64,000 bases of DNA from VRUE01 sp036406595 (GCA_036406595.1 DASXAR010000039.1:1-64000), one strand, 5' to 3'. Numbered from the stretch's first letter, positions 40,622 through 49,786 are shown. Program-made: numbers and translations. Notes: a model not told the origin generated them from the sequence alone.

Positions 40622-41923
40622 ATGCGCCTCCGCAGGCTCGCCACCGGGCTGGTCATGTCGATCGCACTCGTCTGGGCTCTGGGGGTACCCTCCGCCTCGG
40701 CCCGCCGGCCGATCATCTCCTACCTCGATGCCCAGGGCACCTTCCAGCTGTTCGACGCGGAGACCGGCTCGAACGTCTCGCCGGCTCCCGCCGTACCGGT
40801 GCCGGAAGAATCCGCCTTCTTCCGGTGGGGGATGTCGCTGAACGGCCGCTACATCGTCTTCAGGGACGCCGAAAACAAACTTCACCTCCTTGACCGGACG
40901 AGCGAACAGGAGATTCCACTGCCCGGAATCGACGTCGCGGAAAAACCTGAAAACCTGACGGTCAGCGACAGCGGGCTGATCGCCTTCGACAACAACAGCA
41001 ACCCGCCCACCTACGTCTACGACTCGGCAACGGGACAGTTCGTCGACGTGGGTCTCGGGGACGCCGACCTGACCGAACCCACCAACGACCTGCGTCAGCC
41101 GCGGCTGAGCGGCGATGGAAAGTTCATGGTCAACACCTGCTTCGACGAGGAAGGGGGGATGTGCGAAGCGACCAAAGACGGCGACTCCGACGTCCACATG
41201 CAGGACCTCGCGGCAAAACTCGAGGTGCCGGAATTCCCCGACGAGGCGGCTGGCGAAAGCGTCGACGAGGAGCATCCCTGCATCAACGGCGACGGGACGC
41301 TGATCGCGGTGGAGCGCAAGCCCGAAAAAACCTCGGGCAACAAGGACATCTTCCTGTTCGAACGGAACGGCGGGGAATTCGGCATGCTCGAAACCTTCAC
41401 CCTGAACGACCCCGAAAACGAAGACCGCTTCTGCCAGCTGAGCGCCGACGGCGCCTACATCTCGCTGATCCACGAAGAAGAAGGCGAAGCGACCTTCAGG
41501 CTCTTCGAGCGTGCCTCGAAAAGCTTCGTCGAACTGCCGGAACTGCCGTTCGACTTCCGCTCTACGCTGAGCGACCCGCTTGCCTCCGCTCCGGTCGTGC
41601 CGATCAGCAGCACGGGCAAGCAGCCGATCAGGCGCAGACGGTCGAAATGTGCGGGCAAGAAGACGACGATCGTCGGAACGGCCGGGCGAAATCGCATCAG
41701 GGGTACGAAACGGCGCGACGTGATCGCCGGCCTCGGCGGCAACGACGTGATCCGCGGCCTGGCCGGAAACGACATCGTCTGCGGCGGCGCCGGCAACGAT
41801 CTCCTGCTCGGCGGCAGGGGCAGCGACCGGTTGATCGGCGGAGCGGGCAAGGACAGGCTCCGCGGCGGCCCCGGCAAGGACAGGCTGATCGGCGGCGCGG
41901 GCAAGGACACCCAGAGGCAGTAG
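40622..41923 (+). CDS. Secreted propeller-like protein with C-terminal RTX-type repeats
   Basis: A 433-residue exported protein with a signal peptide (about 1-28, ending PSASA). Residues 30-325 have propeller-like strands with D-A-E-T-G and S-x-D-G turns (FDAETGSNVSPAP, RLSGDGKFMVN, QLSADGAYISL) and two disulfide candidates. The C-terminus (about 345-433) has RTX-like nonapeptides, GGNDVIRGLAGNDIVCGGAGND, degrading into basic copies with GKDRL in place of GNDxL. Canonical repeats bind calcium after export. Glu is written mostly GAA here, unlike in the housekeeping genes of the window. Confidence 0.82.
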   Translation: MRLRRLATGLVMSIALVWALGVPSASARRPIISYLDAQGTFQLFDAETGSNVSPAPAVPVPEESAFFRWGMSLNGRYIVFRDAENKLHLLDRTSEQEIPLPGIDVAEKPENLTVSDSGLIAFDNNSNPPTYVYDSATGQFVDVGLGDADLTEPTNDLRQPRLSGDGKFMVNTCFDEEGGMCEATKDGDSDVHMQDLAAKLEVPEFPDEAAGESVDEEHPCINGDGTLIAVERKPEKTSGNKDIFLFERNGGEFGMLETFTLNDPENEDRFCQLSADGAYISLIHEEEGEATFRLFERASKSFVELPELPFDFRSTLSDPLASAPVVPISSTGKQPIRRRRSKCAGKKTTIVGTAGRNRIRGTKRRDVIAGLGGNDVIRGLAGNDIVCGGAGNDLLLGGRGSDRLIGGAGKDRLRGGPGKDRLIGGAGKDTQRQ

Positions 41924-41970
41924 GCCCTACCCCTCCGGCGGGGGCTGGATCCTGCCGCCGTAGACCGGCA

Positions 41971-42211
41971 GATCGCGCCAGGGTGCGCTTCGTCGTACAG
42001 CGCCCCCGGGCCTCGAAAAAGGGTTGCAAGCACTTCAAGCGCGTCGGCAAGTTCGTGAAGCGGAACCTGAAGCGCGGCCGCAACCGGATCGCCTTCACGG
42101 GGCGGGTCGGCCGTCGCGTTCTGGCCGCCGGCGCCTACCGGCTCGTCGCCGTCGCAATCGACCGCAGCAAGAATAGGTCCCGGCCCGCCCGAGCTCGGTT
42201 CAGCGTCCTCA
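41971..42211 (+). pseudogene. Orphan C-terminal domain remnant of a secreted protein
   Basis: In one frame the plus strand reads DRARVRFVVQRPR, KGCKHFKRVGKFVKRNLKRGRNR, FTGRVGRRVLAAGAYRLVAVA, DRSKNRSRPARARFSVL. This is the conserved basic C-terminal module common on secreted proteins of this bacterial group (strand, Cys, fGrv-GYRL-DaaGNRS pattern). No start, signal peptide or upstream domain accompanies it, and its end runs into the GNAT gene. It looks like the left-over tail of a deleted gene behind the RTX-like gene. Confidence 0.6.
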
Positions 42212-42721
42212 GAGCTCCCTCTCGAAGAACAGCCAGTGCCGCTGGATCCGTGGCGGGATCTCCGTCTCCGGATACGGGTCGCGCTCGCTGAATCCGCGCG
42301 AGCGGTAGAGGCGCTGGGCGTCGGTCATGAACCGGCAGGTGTCGAGTCGCAGGAGCCGAGCCCCGGTCTCACCGGCCTCCGCGATCAGCCGATCGAGGAT
42401 CGCCGACCCGAGGTGACGACCTCTGGCCTCCGGCGCCACGTACATCCGCTTCACCTCGGTCACATCGCCGCCGTGGCGTCGAAGAGCGCCGACCCCGACC
42501 ACGCGACCGTCGTCCTCCTCCGCAAGAACCGTGAGCCCGTCGGGTTGCTGAAAGAGGGGAAGGCTCTCTCTCACCAGCCGCGGCTCGGTGGGCGGGTCGT
42601 CGATCCCGTATTCCTCACGCAGGCGGTCCAGTGCCCAGCTGAGGTAGTCGACCATCAGCGCGGAGACGGCGTCGTCGTCCGTCCCGGGGGTCGCCCTGCG
42701 GACGGGGGATCGGGAGGGCAT
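42209..42721 (-). CDS. GNAT-family N-acetyltransferase
   Basis: A 170-residue single-domain acetyltransferase. VKRMYVAPEARGRHLGSAILDRLIAEA holds beta4 and the acetyl-CoA loop (ARGRHLG); ARLLRLDTC, then LYRSRGFSERDPYPE, form the last conserved part. The start at 42721 (MPSRSPVRRATPG) fits family length; the longer open frame upstream is antisense to the beta-helix gene. Substrate unknown; similar proteins act on amino acids or antibiotics. Confidence 0.88.
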   Translation of the reverse strand: MPSRSPVRRATPGTDDDAVSALMVDYLSWALDRLREEYGIDDPPTEPRLVRESLPLFQQPDGLTVLAEEDDGRVVGVGALRRHGGDVTEVKRMYVAPEARGRHLGSAILDRLIAEAGETGARLLRLDTCRFMTDAQRLYRSRGFSERDPYPETEIPPRIQRHWLFFEREL

Positions 42722-42785
42722 TCCGAGAGTATGAAATAAGGCTGGAACCGCCAACGGGAGTCGTGGACGGTGGTACAAGCGGAGC

Positions 42786-44564
42786 GTGCGCCCTCGCCTC
42801 CCGCATGCGGTCGCCCTGGTGGCCGCCCTTGCGCTGATCCCGGCGACAGGTGCGCAGGCGGCGATCACCGTCGGCAATCCGAATGACAGCGGCCCCGGGT
42901 CGCTCCGGCAGGCGATCGCCGATGCGCCGCCCGGCGAAACGATCGAAGTCCCGGCCGGCACGTACACACTGACCAGCGACGAGCTGACGGTCGAAAAGAG
43001 CCTGACGATCTCCGGCCACGGCTCCGCGGACACGATCATCCGCTCCGGCGGCGCGTTCCGCGTCTTCGATGTCGGCGGCATCGGGAACAACGTGACGATC
43101 CGGGGCGTCACGATCAGCGACGGGCACGAGGGAGAACCCGGCGGGATAGCCGAGGGTGGAGGCATTCGGAACGAAGAAGCGAGCCTGACCCTGCAGAGCG
43201 TCGTCGTCACCAACAACCGCGCTGATGTGAACGGGGAAAGCGGAGGCGGTGGCGGCATCGCCGAGGGCGGCGGCATCTACAGCGAATCGGGCGCGCTCGC
43301 CCTCGAAAACACGAGTGTGTCCGGCAACTCGGCGACCGCGGTCGGCGGCAGCGGAGGAGGTGGGGGGATCGTCGAAGGCGGCGGGATCGCCTACTTCGAG
43401 GGCACCTCGATCACGATCCGCAACTCGACCATCTCCGGCAACGTCGCCGACGCGAATGGCGGATCGGGTGGCGGAGGCGGGAACGTCGAAGGCGGCGGCG
43501 CCTATGTGGAAATCGAACCAGGCACCGGGGCGAGCCTCTCGGCGAGCACCATCAGCGGGAACGTCGCCAACGCCGGCGGCGGGTCGGGCGGCGGAGGCGG
43601 GATCGTCGAAGGCGGCGGCATCTACCTCGCTTCCGAACTGCCGTCGCTCACGGTCAGCAACATGACCGTCGCCGCGAACAGCGCCCGCGCTCCGGGGAGC
43701 GGGGCCGGCAACGGCGGGATCGTCGAAGGCGGCGGGCTGATCGTCGAACTCGACCTCACCGGCACCAGCCTGACGCTGGTCAGCTCGACGATCGCGGCCA
43801 ACTCAGTCGATGCTCCCGGAGGAATCGTCGAGGGCGGAAACATCGACCCCGACCCGGGCGTGAAGATCGCCAACTCGATCATCAGCGCCGGGCAGGGCCC
43901 GGCGGGGGCCGCGAACTGCGCCGAAAAACTCGAATCGCAGGGTTTCAACATCGAGAGTGCCAACGAGTGCGGCTTCGGGGCGGCGGGCGACAGGGTCAAC
44001 ACGGACCCGCTGCTCGGGCCGCTTCAGGACAACGGGGGCCCCTCACCGACGATGCTCCCGGCGGCAAACAGCCCGGCGGTGGACCAGGGCGCAGCGTTCG
44101 GCCTGCCGAGCGACGAGCGGGGCGTGATCCGGCCGATCGACTTCCCGACGATCCCCAACTCCGCGGCGCCGGGGGCCGATGGCTCCGACATCGGCGCCGC
44201 CGAGCTCCAGCCCTCGAATGCCTTCGCGCTCGGCAAGCTGAAGAAAAACAAGAAAAAGGGCACCGCGACGCTGACCGTGCGGCTGCCGCTGCCGAGCCTC
44301 GGCACCGTGACGCTGTCGGGCAAGGGGCTGAAAACGAAATCGAAAGCGGTGGCGGGAACCGAAGTCGTGAAACTCGCGGTGATCGGCAAGGGCAAGGTGA
44401 AAAAAGCGCTGCGCCGGAAGGGCAAGCGCAAGGTCGCGATCAAGGTGACCTACACGCCCACCGGCAATTCCGCGGCGACGCTGACCCGCAAGGCCAAGCT
44501 CGTCCGCAAGCACAAGAAGAAGAAGCACCACAAGCACAAGAAACATCACAAACACGGCGTTTGA
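42786..44564 (+). CDS. Secreted right-handed beta-helix protein with Lys/His-rich tail
   Basis: A 592-residue exported protein. Signal peptide (about 1-25, ATGAQA), then NPNDSGPGSLRQAIADAPPG, the usual entry to bacterial 'choice-of-anchor' parallel beta-helices. Helix turns (about 60-345) show STISGNVA/TVAANSA strands and at least five glycine clusters followed by GI(V/A)EGGGI. A PLLGPLQDNGGPSPTMLPAANSPAVDQG block and DIGAAEL close the helix as in polymorphic surface proteins. About 485-570 is a beta-sandwich-like domain, and the last 20 residues are nearly all Lys and His (KHKKKKHHKHKKHHKH), which may bind anionic wall polymers or metal. GTG start; GAA/AAA-rich codon use. Confidence 0.83.
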   Translation: MRPRLPHAVALVAALALIPATGAQAAITVGNPNDSGPGSLRQAIADAPPGETIEVPAGTYTLTSDELTVEKSLTISGHGSADTIIRSGGAFRVFDVGGIGNNVTIRGVTISDGHEGEPGGIAEGGGIRNEEASLTLQSVVVTNNRADVNGESGGGGGIAEGGGIYSESGALALENTSVSGNSATAVGGSGGGGGIVEGGGIAYFEGTSITIRNSTISGNVADANGGSGGGGGNVEGGGAYVEIEPGTGASLSASTISGNVANAGGGSGGGGGIVEGGGIYLASELPSLTVSNMTVAANSARAPGSGAGNGGIVEGGGLIVELDLTGTSLTLVSSTIAANSVDAPGGIVEGGNIDPDPGVKIANSIISAGQGPAGAANCAEKLESQGFNIESANECGFGAAGDRVNTDPLLGPLQDNGGPSPTMLPAANSPAVDQGAAFGLPSDERGVIRPIDFPTIPNSAAPGADGSDIGAAELQPSNAFALGKLKKNKKKGTATLTVRLPLPSLGTVTLSGKGLKTKSKAVAGTEVVKLAVIGKGKVKKALRRKGKRKVAIKVTYTPTGNSAATLTRKAKLVRKHKKKKHHKHKKHHKHGV

Positions 44565-44636
44565 GCTCCACTGAGAACCGACGGCCACAATCGCAGGGGG
44601 AGGGTCGGAATCGCCGGCGCGCTATGCACGGGGGTC

Positions 44637-47600
44637 GTGCTCCTGCTCTGCTCCGCGGCGGCCTCGGCCGCCGGGCTGGCGCTCGATCAGACCGTCACCA
44701 CCCATCAGACCTCCCGCGGGACATCGATCTCCAGCCCGGCGCTGACGACCGCACAGCCGGGCGAGCTGCTGGTTGCGTTCATCTCCTCCGACGGGCCGTC
44801 CGCCGGGGGTAGCCAGACGATTTCGAAAGTGAGCGGCGGGAGCCTCACCTGGCGCCTTCTCCGACGCGCCAACGCGCAGGCCGGAACCTCCGAGGTCTGG
44901 GTCGCAAGCGCCGGCTCGGTGGTTTCGAACGCCAAAGTCACAGCGACCCGGGGCTCCGGCTCGTATGTCGGTTCGATCACCGTCGCGGCATTCAACGGCG
45001 CCGACCTCGCCCTCGACGGGGCGACGTCCGCGGCCAGCGCTTCCACCGGGGCCCCGTCCGTCTCGCTGACCACGACCCGCCCCGGCTCGTGGGTCTGGGC
45101 GGTCGGCAATGACTGGGACCGCGCGACGGCGCGGACCGTGGGCGCGGGCCAGACGAAGATCGACGAGTTCCTGGCCTCGGTCGGCGACACGTTCTGGACC
45201 CAGAGCCAGAACCTGCAGACCCCCCTCAGCGGCACGCAGGTGACGATGAACGACACCGCCCCCACGACCGACCGCTGGAACCTGACGGCCGTCGAGATCC
45301 TTCCCGCGGTGAACGACACCGAACCACCGACGGTGCCGCAGGACCTCGCCGCGGGGACGGTGACCGCAAGCCAGGTGCCCCTCTCGTGGTCGGCGAGCAG
45401 CGACGACCAGGGAGTCGCGGGCTATCGGGTCTTCCGCGGGGGAATCCAGGTGGGGGAAGTCGCGGGAACCGGCTTCACCGACACGAAAGTCTCGGCCTCG
45501 ACCACCTATAGCTACACGGTGAAGGCCTACGACGCCGCGGGGAACGTCTCGCCGGCGTCCGAACCGCTCGAAGTGAAGACGCCCGCCGGTGACGGCACGC
45601 CTCCGACCGTGTCGCTCACCTCCCCCGCCGACGAAGCGACCGTCAGCGGCAACGTGAGCCTCGCCGCGACGGCCTCCGACGCGAGCGGCATCGCGGGGGT
45701 CCAGTTCCTGCTCGACGGAAGCCCGCTGGGTGCAGAGGACACCTCATCCCCTTACGCACTCACATGGGACTCGACCTCGGTCACGAACGGTCAGCACACG
45801 CTCGCGGCGCGCGCACGCGATAGCGCCGGCAACAAAGCCGACTCGGCTGCCGCAAGGGTGACCGTGTCCAACGGAGGGCCCGACCCCGCCCAGGTGGGCC
45901 AGTGGGGGCCACTGATCCCGCTGCCCGCGGTGGCGATCCACTCGGCGTTGCTGCCGAACGGGAAGATCCTGCTCTTCCAGGGCGACTTCTCGGTGGGAGG
46001 ACAGCAGTACGTCCTCGACCCGCAGACCGGGGCCGTGACGCATCTGCCGGACGCCGCGGCCGACCTCTTCTGCGCTGGTCAGGCGGTGCTTGCCGACGGC
46101 CGCGTGCTGATCGTCGGCGGCACGGCGACCGACGGCGGGCTCGGAGTCAAGGACCTCACCGCCTTCAACTGGCAGATCGGCACCTGGGGAGTGCTGGCGC
46201 CGATGCACTTCGCGCGCTGGTACGCGACCGGAACCACCCTCTCCGACGGCAAGGTGCTCGCCACCTCGGGGGATGACAAGAACTCGAGCGACGTCGTGCC
46301 GGTCCCCGAGCTGTACTCGCCCGACACGAACAGCTGGCAGAGCCTCACCGCCGCCAGCCACTCGATGCCGGTCTACCCGTTCATCTACCAGCTGCCGGAC
46401 GGGCGAATCGCCCATCTCGGCGGCTCGGAGGTCCCGACGGCCAGCGAGGTCCTCGACCTCTCCACCAACCAGTGGACGACGATCGACAGCAGGGTGATCG
46501 ACGGCGGCAGCATCGCCAACTACGCGCCCGGTCGGTTCATCAAGGCCGGCTCGGCGGCCGACGACGGCTTCTCCGGGAACTCGCTCAAGACCGCCTACAC
46601 GCTGAACATGAACGTGGCCGGCGCGAAATGGGAACCGACCTCCGACATGGCCTTCCGCCGCAGCTTCCTGAACCTAACCAATCTCCCGGACGGCACCGTG
46701 CTGGCGACCGGCGGCGGGACCGACAAATCCGGATTCGTCGACGCGAACGCCGTGCTTCAGGCCGAAGACTGGAACCCGTCGTCCGGAGCCTGGACCACGT
46801 ATGCGGCGATGACAGCTCCCCGCCTCTACCACTCGGTCGCCGTGCTTCTCCCGGACGGGCGGGTCTACGTGGCGGGCGGAGGCGGCGACCCGGGCGTCAC
46901 CGACCAGCAGAGCGCCCAGATCTTCTCGCCGCCGTACATGTTCAAGGGCCCGCGCCCGACGATCAGCTCGGCGCCGGCCACCGTCAAATACGGATCCACC
47001 GCCTTCGTCGGCACCCCGGACGCCGCCTCGATCTCACGGGTCTCGCTGATCCGCACCGGCTCGGTCACCCACGCCTTCGACCAGAACGCCCGCGCCACGT
47101 CCCTCAGCTTCTCGCAGGCGCCGGGCGGCCTCGAAGTGAGCCTGCCGTCGAACCGCAACGACATCCCGCCCGGCTACTACATGCTCTTCATCGTCAACGG
47201 TCAGGGCGTCCCCTCGGTGGCCTCCTTCGTGCGATTCCCCGCTCCCTACGAAGACACCGCGGCGCCCAGCGCCCCCACCGACCTCAAAGCCGGGGGCGGG
47301 ATCGGCACGGCGACGCTGAGCTGGACCGCCGCCACCGATGACACCGGGGTCACCGCCTACAACGTCCACCGGTCCAGCACCCCCAACTTCACGCCCAGCC
47401 TGGCGAACCGGGTCGGCAGGACCGGCTCGACGACCTTCTCGGACACGGGCGCTCCGGTGGGAACCTGGTACTACAAGGTGACGGCGGAGGACGCCGCCGG
47501 CAACGTCGGCGAACCGTCCGCCGAGGCCTCGGCGACGGTCACCGCGGACACCGAAGCACCGAGCGTCCCGGCCGGCCTTCAGGCCACACCCGGATCGACC

Positions 47601-48470
47601 TCCGTGACGCTCAAATGGACCTCCTCGACCGACAACGTCGGCGTCTCGGGGTATCTGGTCACCCGTGAAGGGGGACCGACGACGAGCTCGCCGTCAACGA
47701 GCTTCACCGACACCGGCCTGACGCCGGGCATGTCCTACACCTACACGGTTGCGGCATACGATGCCGCCGGAAACGCCAGCAAACCCTCGTCGCCGCTGAC
47801 CGTCAGCACGCTGGCCGCGCCGAGTCTGGCGCTCGACACGGCGGTGACCACCCGCCAGAGCTCGGGCTCGTCGAGCATCTCCGCCCCTCCCCTGACGACC
47901 GCCGGGCCGAACGAGCTGCTGCTGGCATTCGTCGCCTCGGACGGGCCGAATTCCGGAGGCTCGCAGACCTTCAAATCCGTCAGCGGAGGAGGGCTCACCT
48001 GGACGCTGCGCAGGCGGGCCAACGCTCAGGCGGGAACCGCCGAGATCTGGCAGGCGGCGGCGCCCGCGAAGCTGACGGGCGCGGTGATAACGGCGACCCG
48101 CGGGACCGGCAGCTACCAGGGATCGATCACGATCGCCGCGTTCGTCGGCGCGGACACCGCGGCCGACGGCGCGACCGGATCGGGCGCGGCGGCAAGCGGG
48201 GCGCCGTCGGCCTCGCTCGTCACGACCCGCGCGGGGAGCTGGGTGTGGGGCGTCGGCGAGGACTGGGACAGGGCCACAGGGCGCAGCGTCGGGTCAGAAC
48301 AAGTCCTCGTCGACCAGTTCCTGAGCCCGAGCGGCGACACCTTCTGGACCCAGCGCCAGAATGCGCCGACCCCGGCGGCGGGCACGACGGTCGCCATCAA
48401 CGACACGGCGCCCACCGGCGATCGCTGGGACCTGGCGCTGGTCGAGGTCCTGCCGGCATCGGCCCCCTAG
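44637..48470 (+). CDS. Secreted copper-radical oxidase-like (galactose/glyoxal oxidase) multidomain protein
   Basis: A 1277-residue protein in order: module of about 200 residues (12-221, LALDQTVTTHQTSRGTS to WNLTAVEILPA), FN3, an Ig-like Big domain (320-415), a galactose-oxidase-type kelch domain (420-775), its DUF1929 early-set domain (775-868), two FN3 domains, then a second module copy (1062-1277). All copper/radical residues are in place: Cys479 (LFCAGQ), Tyr529 (RWYATG), Tyr731-His732 (RLYHSV) and His812 (VTHAFD). Members oxidise primary alcohols or aldehydes to give H2O2. The GTG leaves a very short signal sequence; the frame stays open upstream (to 44565) and would complete it, but only non-standard starts (CTG 44571) are available there. 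Confidence 0.87.
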   Translation: MLLLCSAAASAAGLALDQTVTTHQTSRGTSISSPALTTAQPGELLVAFISSDGPSAGGSQTISKVSGGSLTWRLLRRANAQAGTSEVWVASAGSVVSNAKVTATRGSGSYVGSITVAAFNGADLALDGATSAASASTGAPSVSLTTTRPGSWVWAVGNDWDRATARTVGAGQTKIDEFLASVGDTFWTQSQNLQTPLSGTQVTMNDTAPTTDRWNLTAVEILPAVNDTEPPTVPQDLAAGTVTASQVPLSWSASSDDQGVAGYRVFRGGIQVGEVAGTGFTDTKVSASTTYSYTVKAYDAAGNVSPASEPLEVKTPAGDGTPPTVSLTSPADEATVSGNVSLAATASDASGIAGVQFLLDGSPLGAEDTSSPYALTWDSTSVTNGQHTLAARARDSAGNKADSAAARVTVSNGGPDPAQVGQWGPLIPLPAVAIHSALLPNGKILLFQGDFSVGGQQYVLDPQTGAVTHLPDAAADLFCAGQAVLADGRVLIVGGTATDGGLGVKDLTAFNWQIGTWGVLAPMHFARWYATGTTLSDGKVLATSGDDKNSSDVVPVPELYSPDTNSWQSLTAASHSMPVYPFIYQLPDGRIAHLGGSEVPTASEVLDLSTNQWTTIDSRVIDGGSIANYAPGRFIKAGSAADDGFSGNSLKTAYTLNMNVAGAKWEPTSDMAFRRSFLNLTNLPDGTVLATGGGTDKSGFVDANAVLQAEDWNPSSGAWTTYAAMTAPRLYHSVAVLLPDGRVYVAGGGGDPGVTDQQSAQIFSPPYMFKGPRPTISSAPATVKYGSTAFVGTPDAASISRVSLIRTGSVTHAFDQNARATSLSFSQAPGGLEVSLPSNRNDIPPGYYMLFIVNGQGVPSVASFVRFPAPYEDTAAPSAPTDLKAGGGIGTATLSWTAATDDTGVTAYNVHRSSTPNFTPSLANRVGRTGSTTFSDTGAPVGTWYYKVTAEDAAGNVGEPSAEASATVTADTEAPSVPAGLQATPGSTSVTLKWTSSTDNVGVSGYLVTREGGPTTSSPSTSFTDTGLTPGMSYTYTVAAYDAAGNASKPSSPLTVSTLAAPSLALDTAVTTRQSSGSSSISAPPLTTAGPNELLLAFVASDGPNSGGSQTFKSVSGGGLTWTLRRRANAQAGTAEIWQAAAPAKLTGAVITATRGTGSYQGSITIAAFVGADTAADGATGSGAAASGAPSASLVTTRAGSWVWGVGEDWDRATGRSVGSEQVLVDQFLSPSGDTFWTQRQNAPTPAAGTTVAINDTAPTGDRWDLALVEVLPASAP

Positions 48471-48497
48471 CCGACTAGCATTCCCGCTCGTCGCGGG

Positions 48498-49724
48498 ATG
48501 CCAGACCGTCCAGAGGCGCAACCACCATCCGAGTGCGACCTTGCGGTCGTCGGGGGCGGCATCCTCGGGACGGCGGTTGCGCGGGAGCTGGCGCGAAGGC
48601 ACGCGGGGGCGCGGATCTGCCTGCTCGAGGCCGAGCCCCGACTCGGTGCCCACCAGACCGGGCACTCGAGTGGGGTCATCCACGCCGGCATCTACTACGA
48701 GCCCGGCTCCCTGAAGGCGCGGCTCTGCGTCGAGGGCGCCCGGGCGCTCTATGACTACTGCGAGGGGAGGGGCATCGAGCACCGGCGCTCAGGAAAGCTC
48801 GTCGTCGCGGCCCGCGAGGCGGACCTCGGCGGGATCGACGAGCTGGAGCGGCGCGGCAGGGCGAACGGCGTCCCGGGCCTGAGGCGGCTCGAGGCGGCCG
48901 AGATTCCCGAGATCGAGCCCCACGCCCGGGGCCTCGCCGCGCTCCATTCGCCGGCGACAGGGGTCGTCGACTTCGTCAGGGTCGCGGAGGCGTTCGGCAA
49001 GGACTTCACGGAAACCGGCGGGAGCATCCACCCGGGCATCGAGGTGAGGGACGCGACTCTCGGCGCGGACCGGATCTCCCTTATCCACGCGCGCGGCACA
49101 ATGGCGGCGTCGGCTGCGGTCTTCTGCGCGGGCCTCTGGTCGGATCGCCTCGCGGTCCAGTGCGGCGCGCCCGCCGAGCCGCGAATCGTCCCCTTCCGCG
49201 GCGCCTACCTGCGGTTGCCGCCCGAGCAGGCCCGGCTGGTCAGGGGGAACGTCTATCCCGTGCCGGACCCCGACCTGCCGTTCCTCGGGGCCCACCTGAC
49301 GCGGACGCTCCAGGACGAGGTCCTGATCGGGCCGAGCGCCCTGATGGTCGGGGCGCGCGACGCCTACCGTCTGAGGACGCTCCGCGCCCGCGACCTGGCC
49401 CAGACGCTCGCATGGCCCGGAACCTGGCGGATGGCCGGCAGGCACTGGCGGGCCGGCCTCAGAGAGATCCGCCACGCCGCCAGCCGCCGCTCCTTCGTGG
49501 CGGAGGCGGCCCGGCTGGTGCCGGACCTCCGGGGAGCGAAGGCGTCGCTCGGACCGGCCGGCATCAGGGCGCAGGCCATCGGGCGTGACGGCCGGCTGGT
49601 CGATGACTTCGTCATCCACCGAACCGAGCGTGCGATCCACGTCCGCAACGCCCCCTCGCCGGCGGCGACGTCCTCGCTTGCGCTCGCCGCTCTGATCGCC
49701 GACGAGGTTGCCCCAATTATCTAG
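48498..49724 (+). CDS. lhgO: L-2-hydroxyglutarate oxidase/dehydrogenase (LhgO family)
   Basis: A 408-residue DAO-fold flavoenzyme. The FAD motif is DLAVVGGGILGTAVARELARR; the LhgO hallmark HQTGHSSGVIHAGIYYEPGSLKA follows, with RGAYLRLP and the C-terminal HVRNAPSPAATSSLALA. It oxidises L-2-hydroxyglutarate to 2-oxoglutarate, feeding electrons to the membrane quinone pool. Normal length. It sits between two giant secreted-protein genes without evident link to them. Confidence 0.93.
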   Translation: MPDRPEAQPPSECDLAVVGGGILGTAVARELARRHAGARICLLEAEPRLGAHQTGHSSGVIHAGIYYEPGSLKARLCVEGARALYDYCEGRGIEHRRSGKLVVAAREADLGGIDELERRGRANGVPGLRRLEAAEIPEIEPHARGLAALHSPATGVVDFVRVAEAFGKDFTETGGSIHPGIEVRDATLGADRISLIHARGTMAASAAVFCAGLWSDRLAVQCGAPAEPRIVPFRGAYLRLPPEQARLVRGNVYPVPDPDLPFLGAHLTRTLQDEVLIGPSALMVGARDAYRLRTLRARDLAQTLAWPGTWRMAGRHWRAGLREIRHAASRRSFVAEAARLVPDLRGAKASLGPAGIRAQAIGRDGRLVDDFVIHRTERAIHVRNAPSPAATSSLALAALIADEVAPII

Positions 49725-49725
49725 T

Positions 49726-49735
49726 CCAAATTTGG
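49726..49735. promoter_or_regulatory. CCAAATTTGG palindrome before the giant secreted-protein gene
   Basis: A perfect 10-nt A/T-centred palindrome 51 nt upstream of the ATG, unusual in this GC-rich setting. A binding site for a dimeric regulator is possible. Confidence 0.35.
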
Positions 49736-49786
49736 TCCTTTCGGCGATGCAACTTCGCCTTCGCCGAGCCCGTTCGGTCTTGATAG

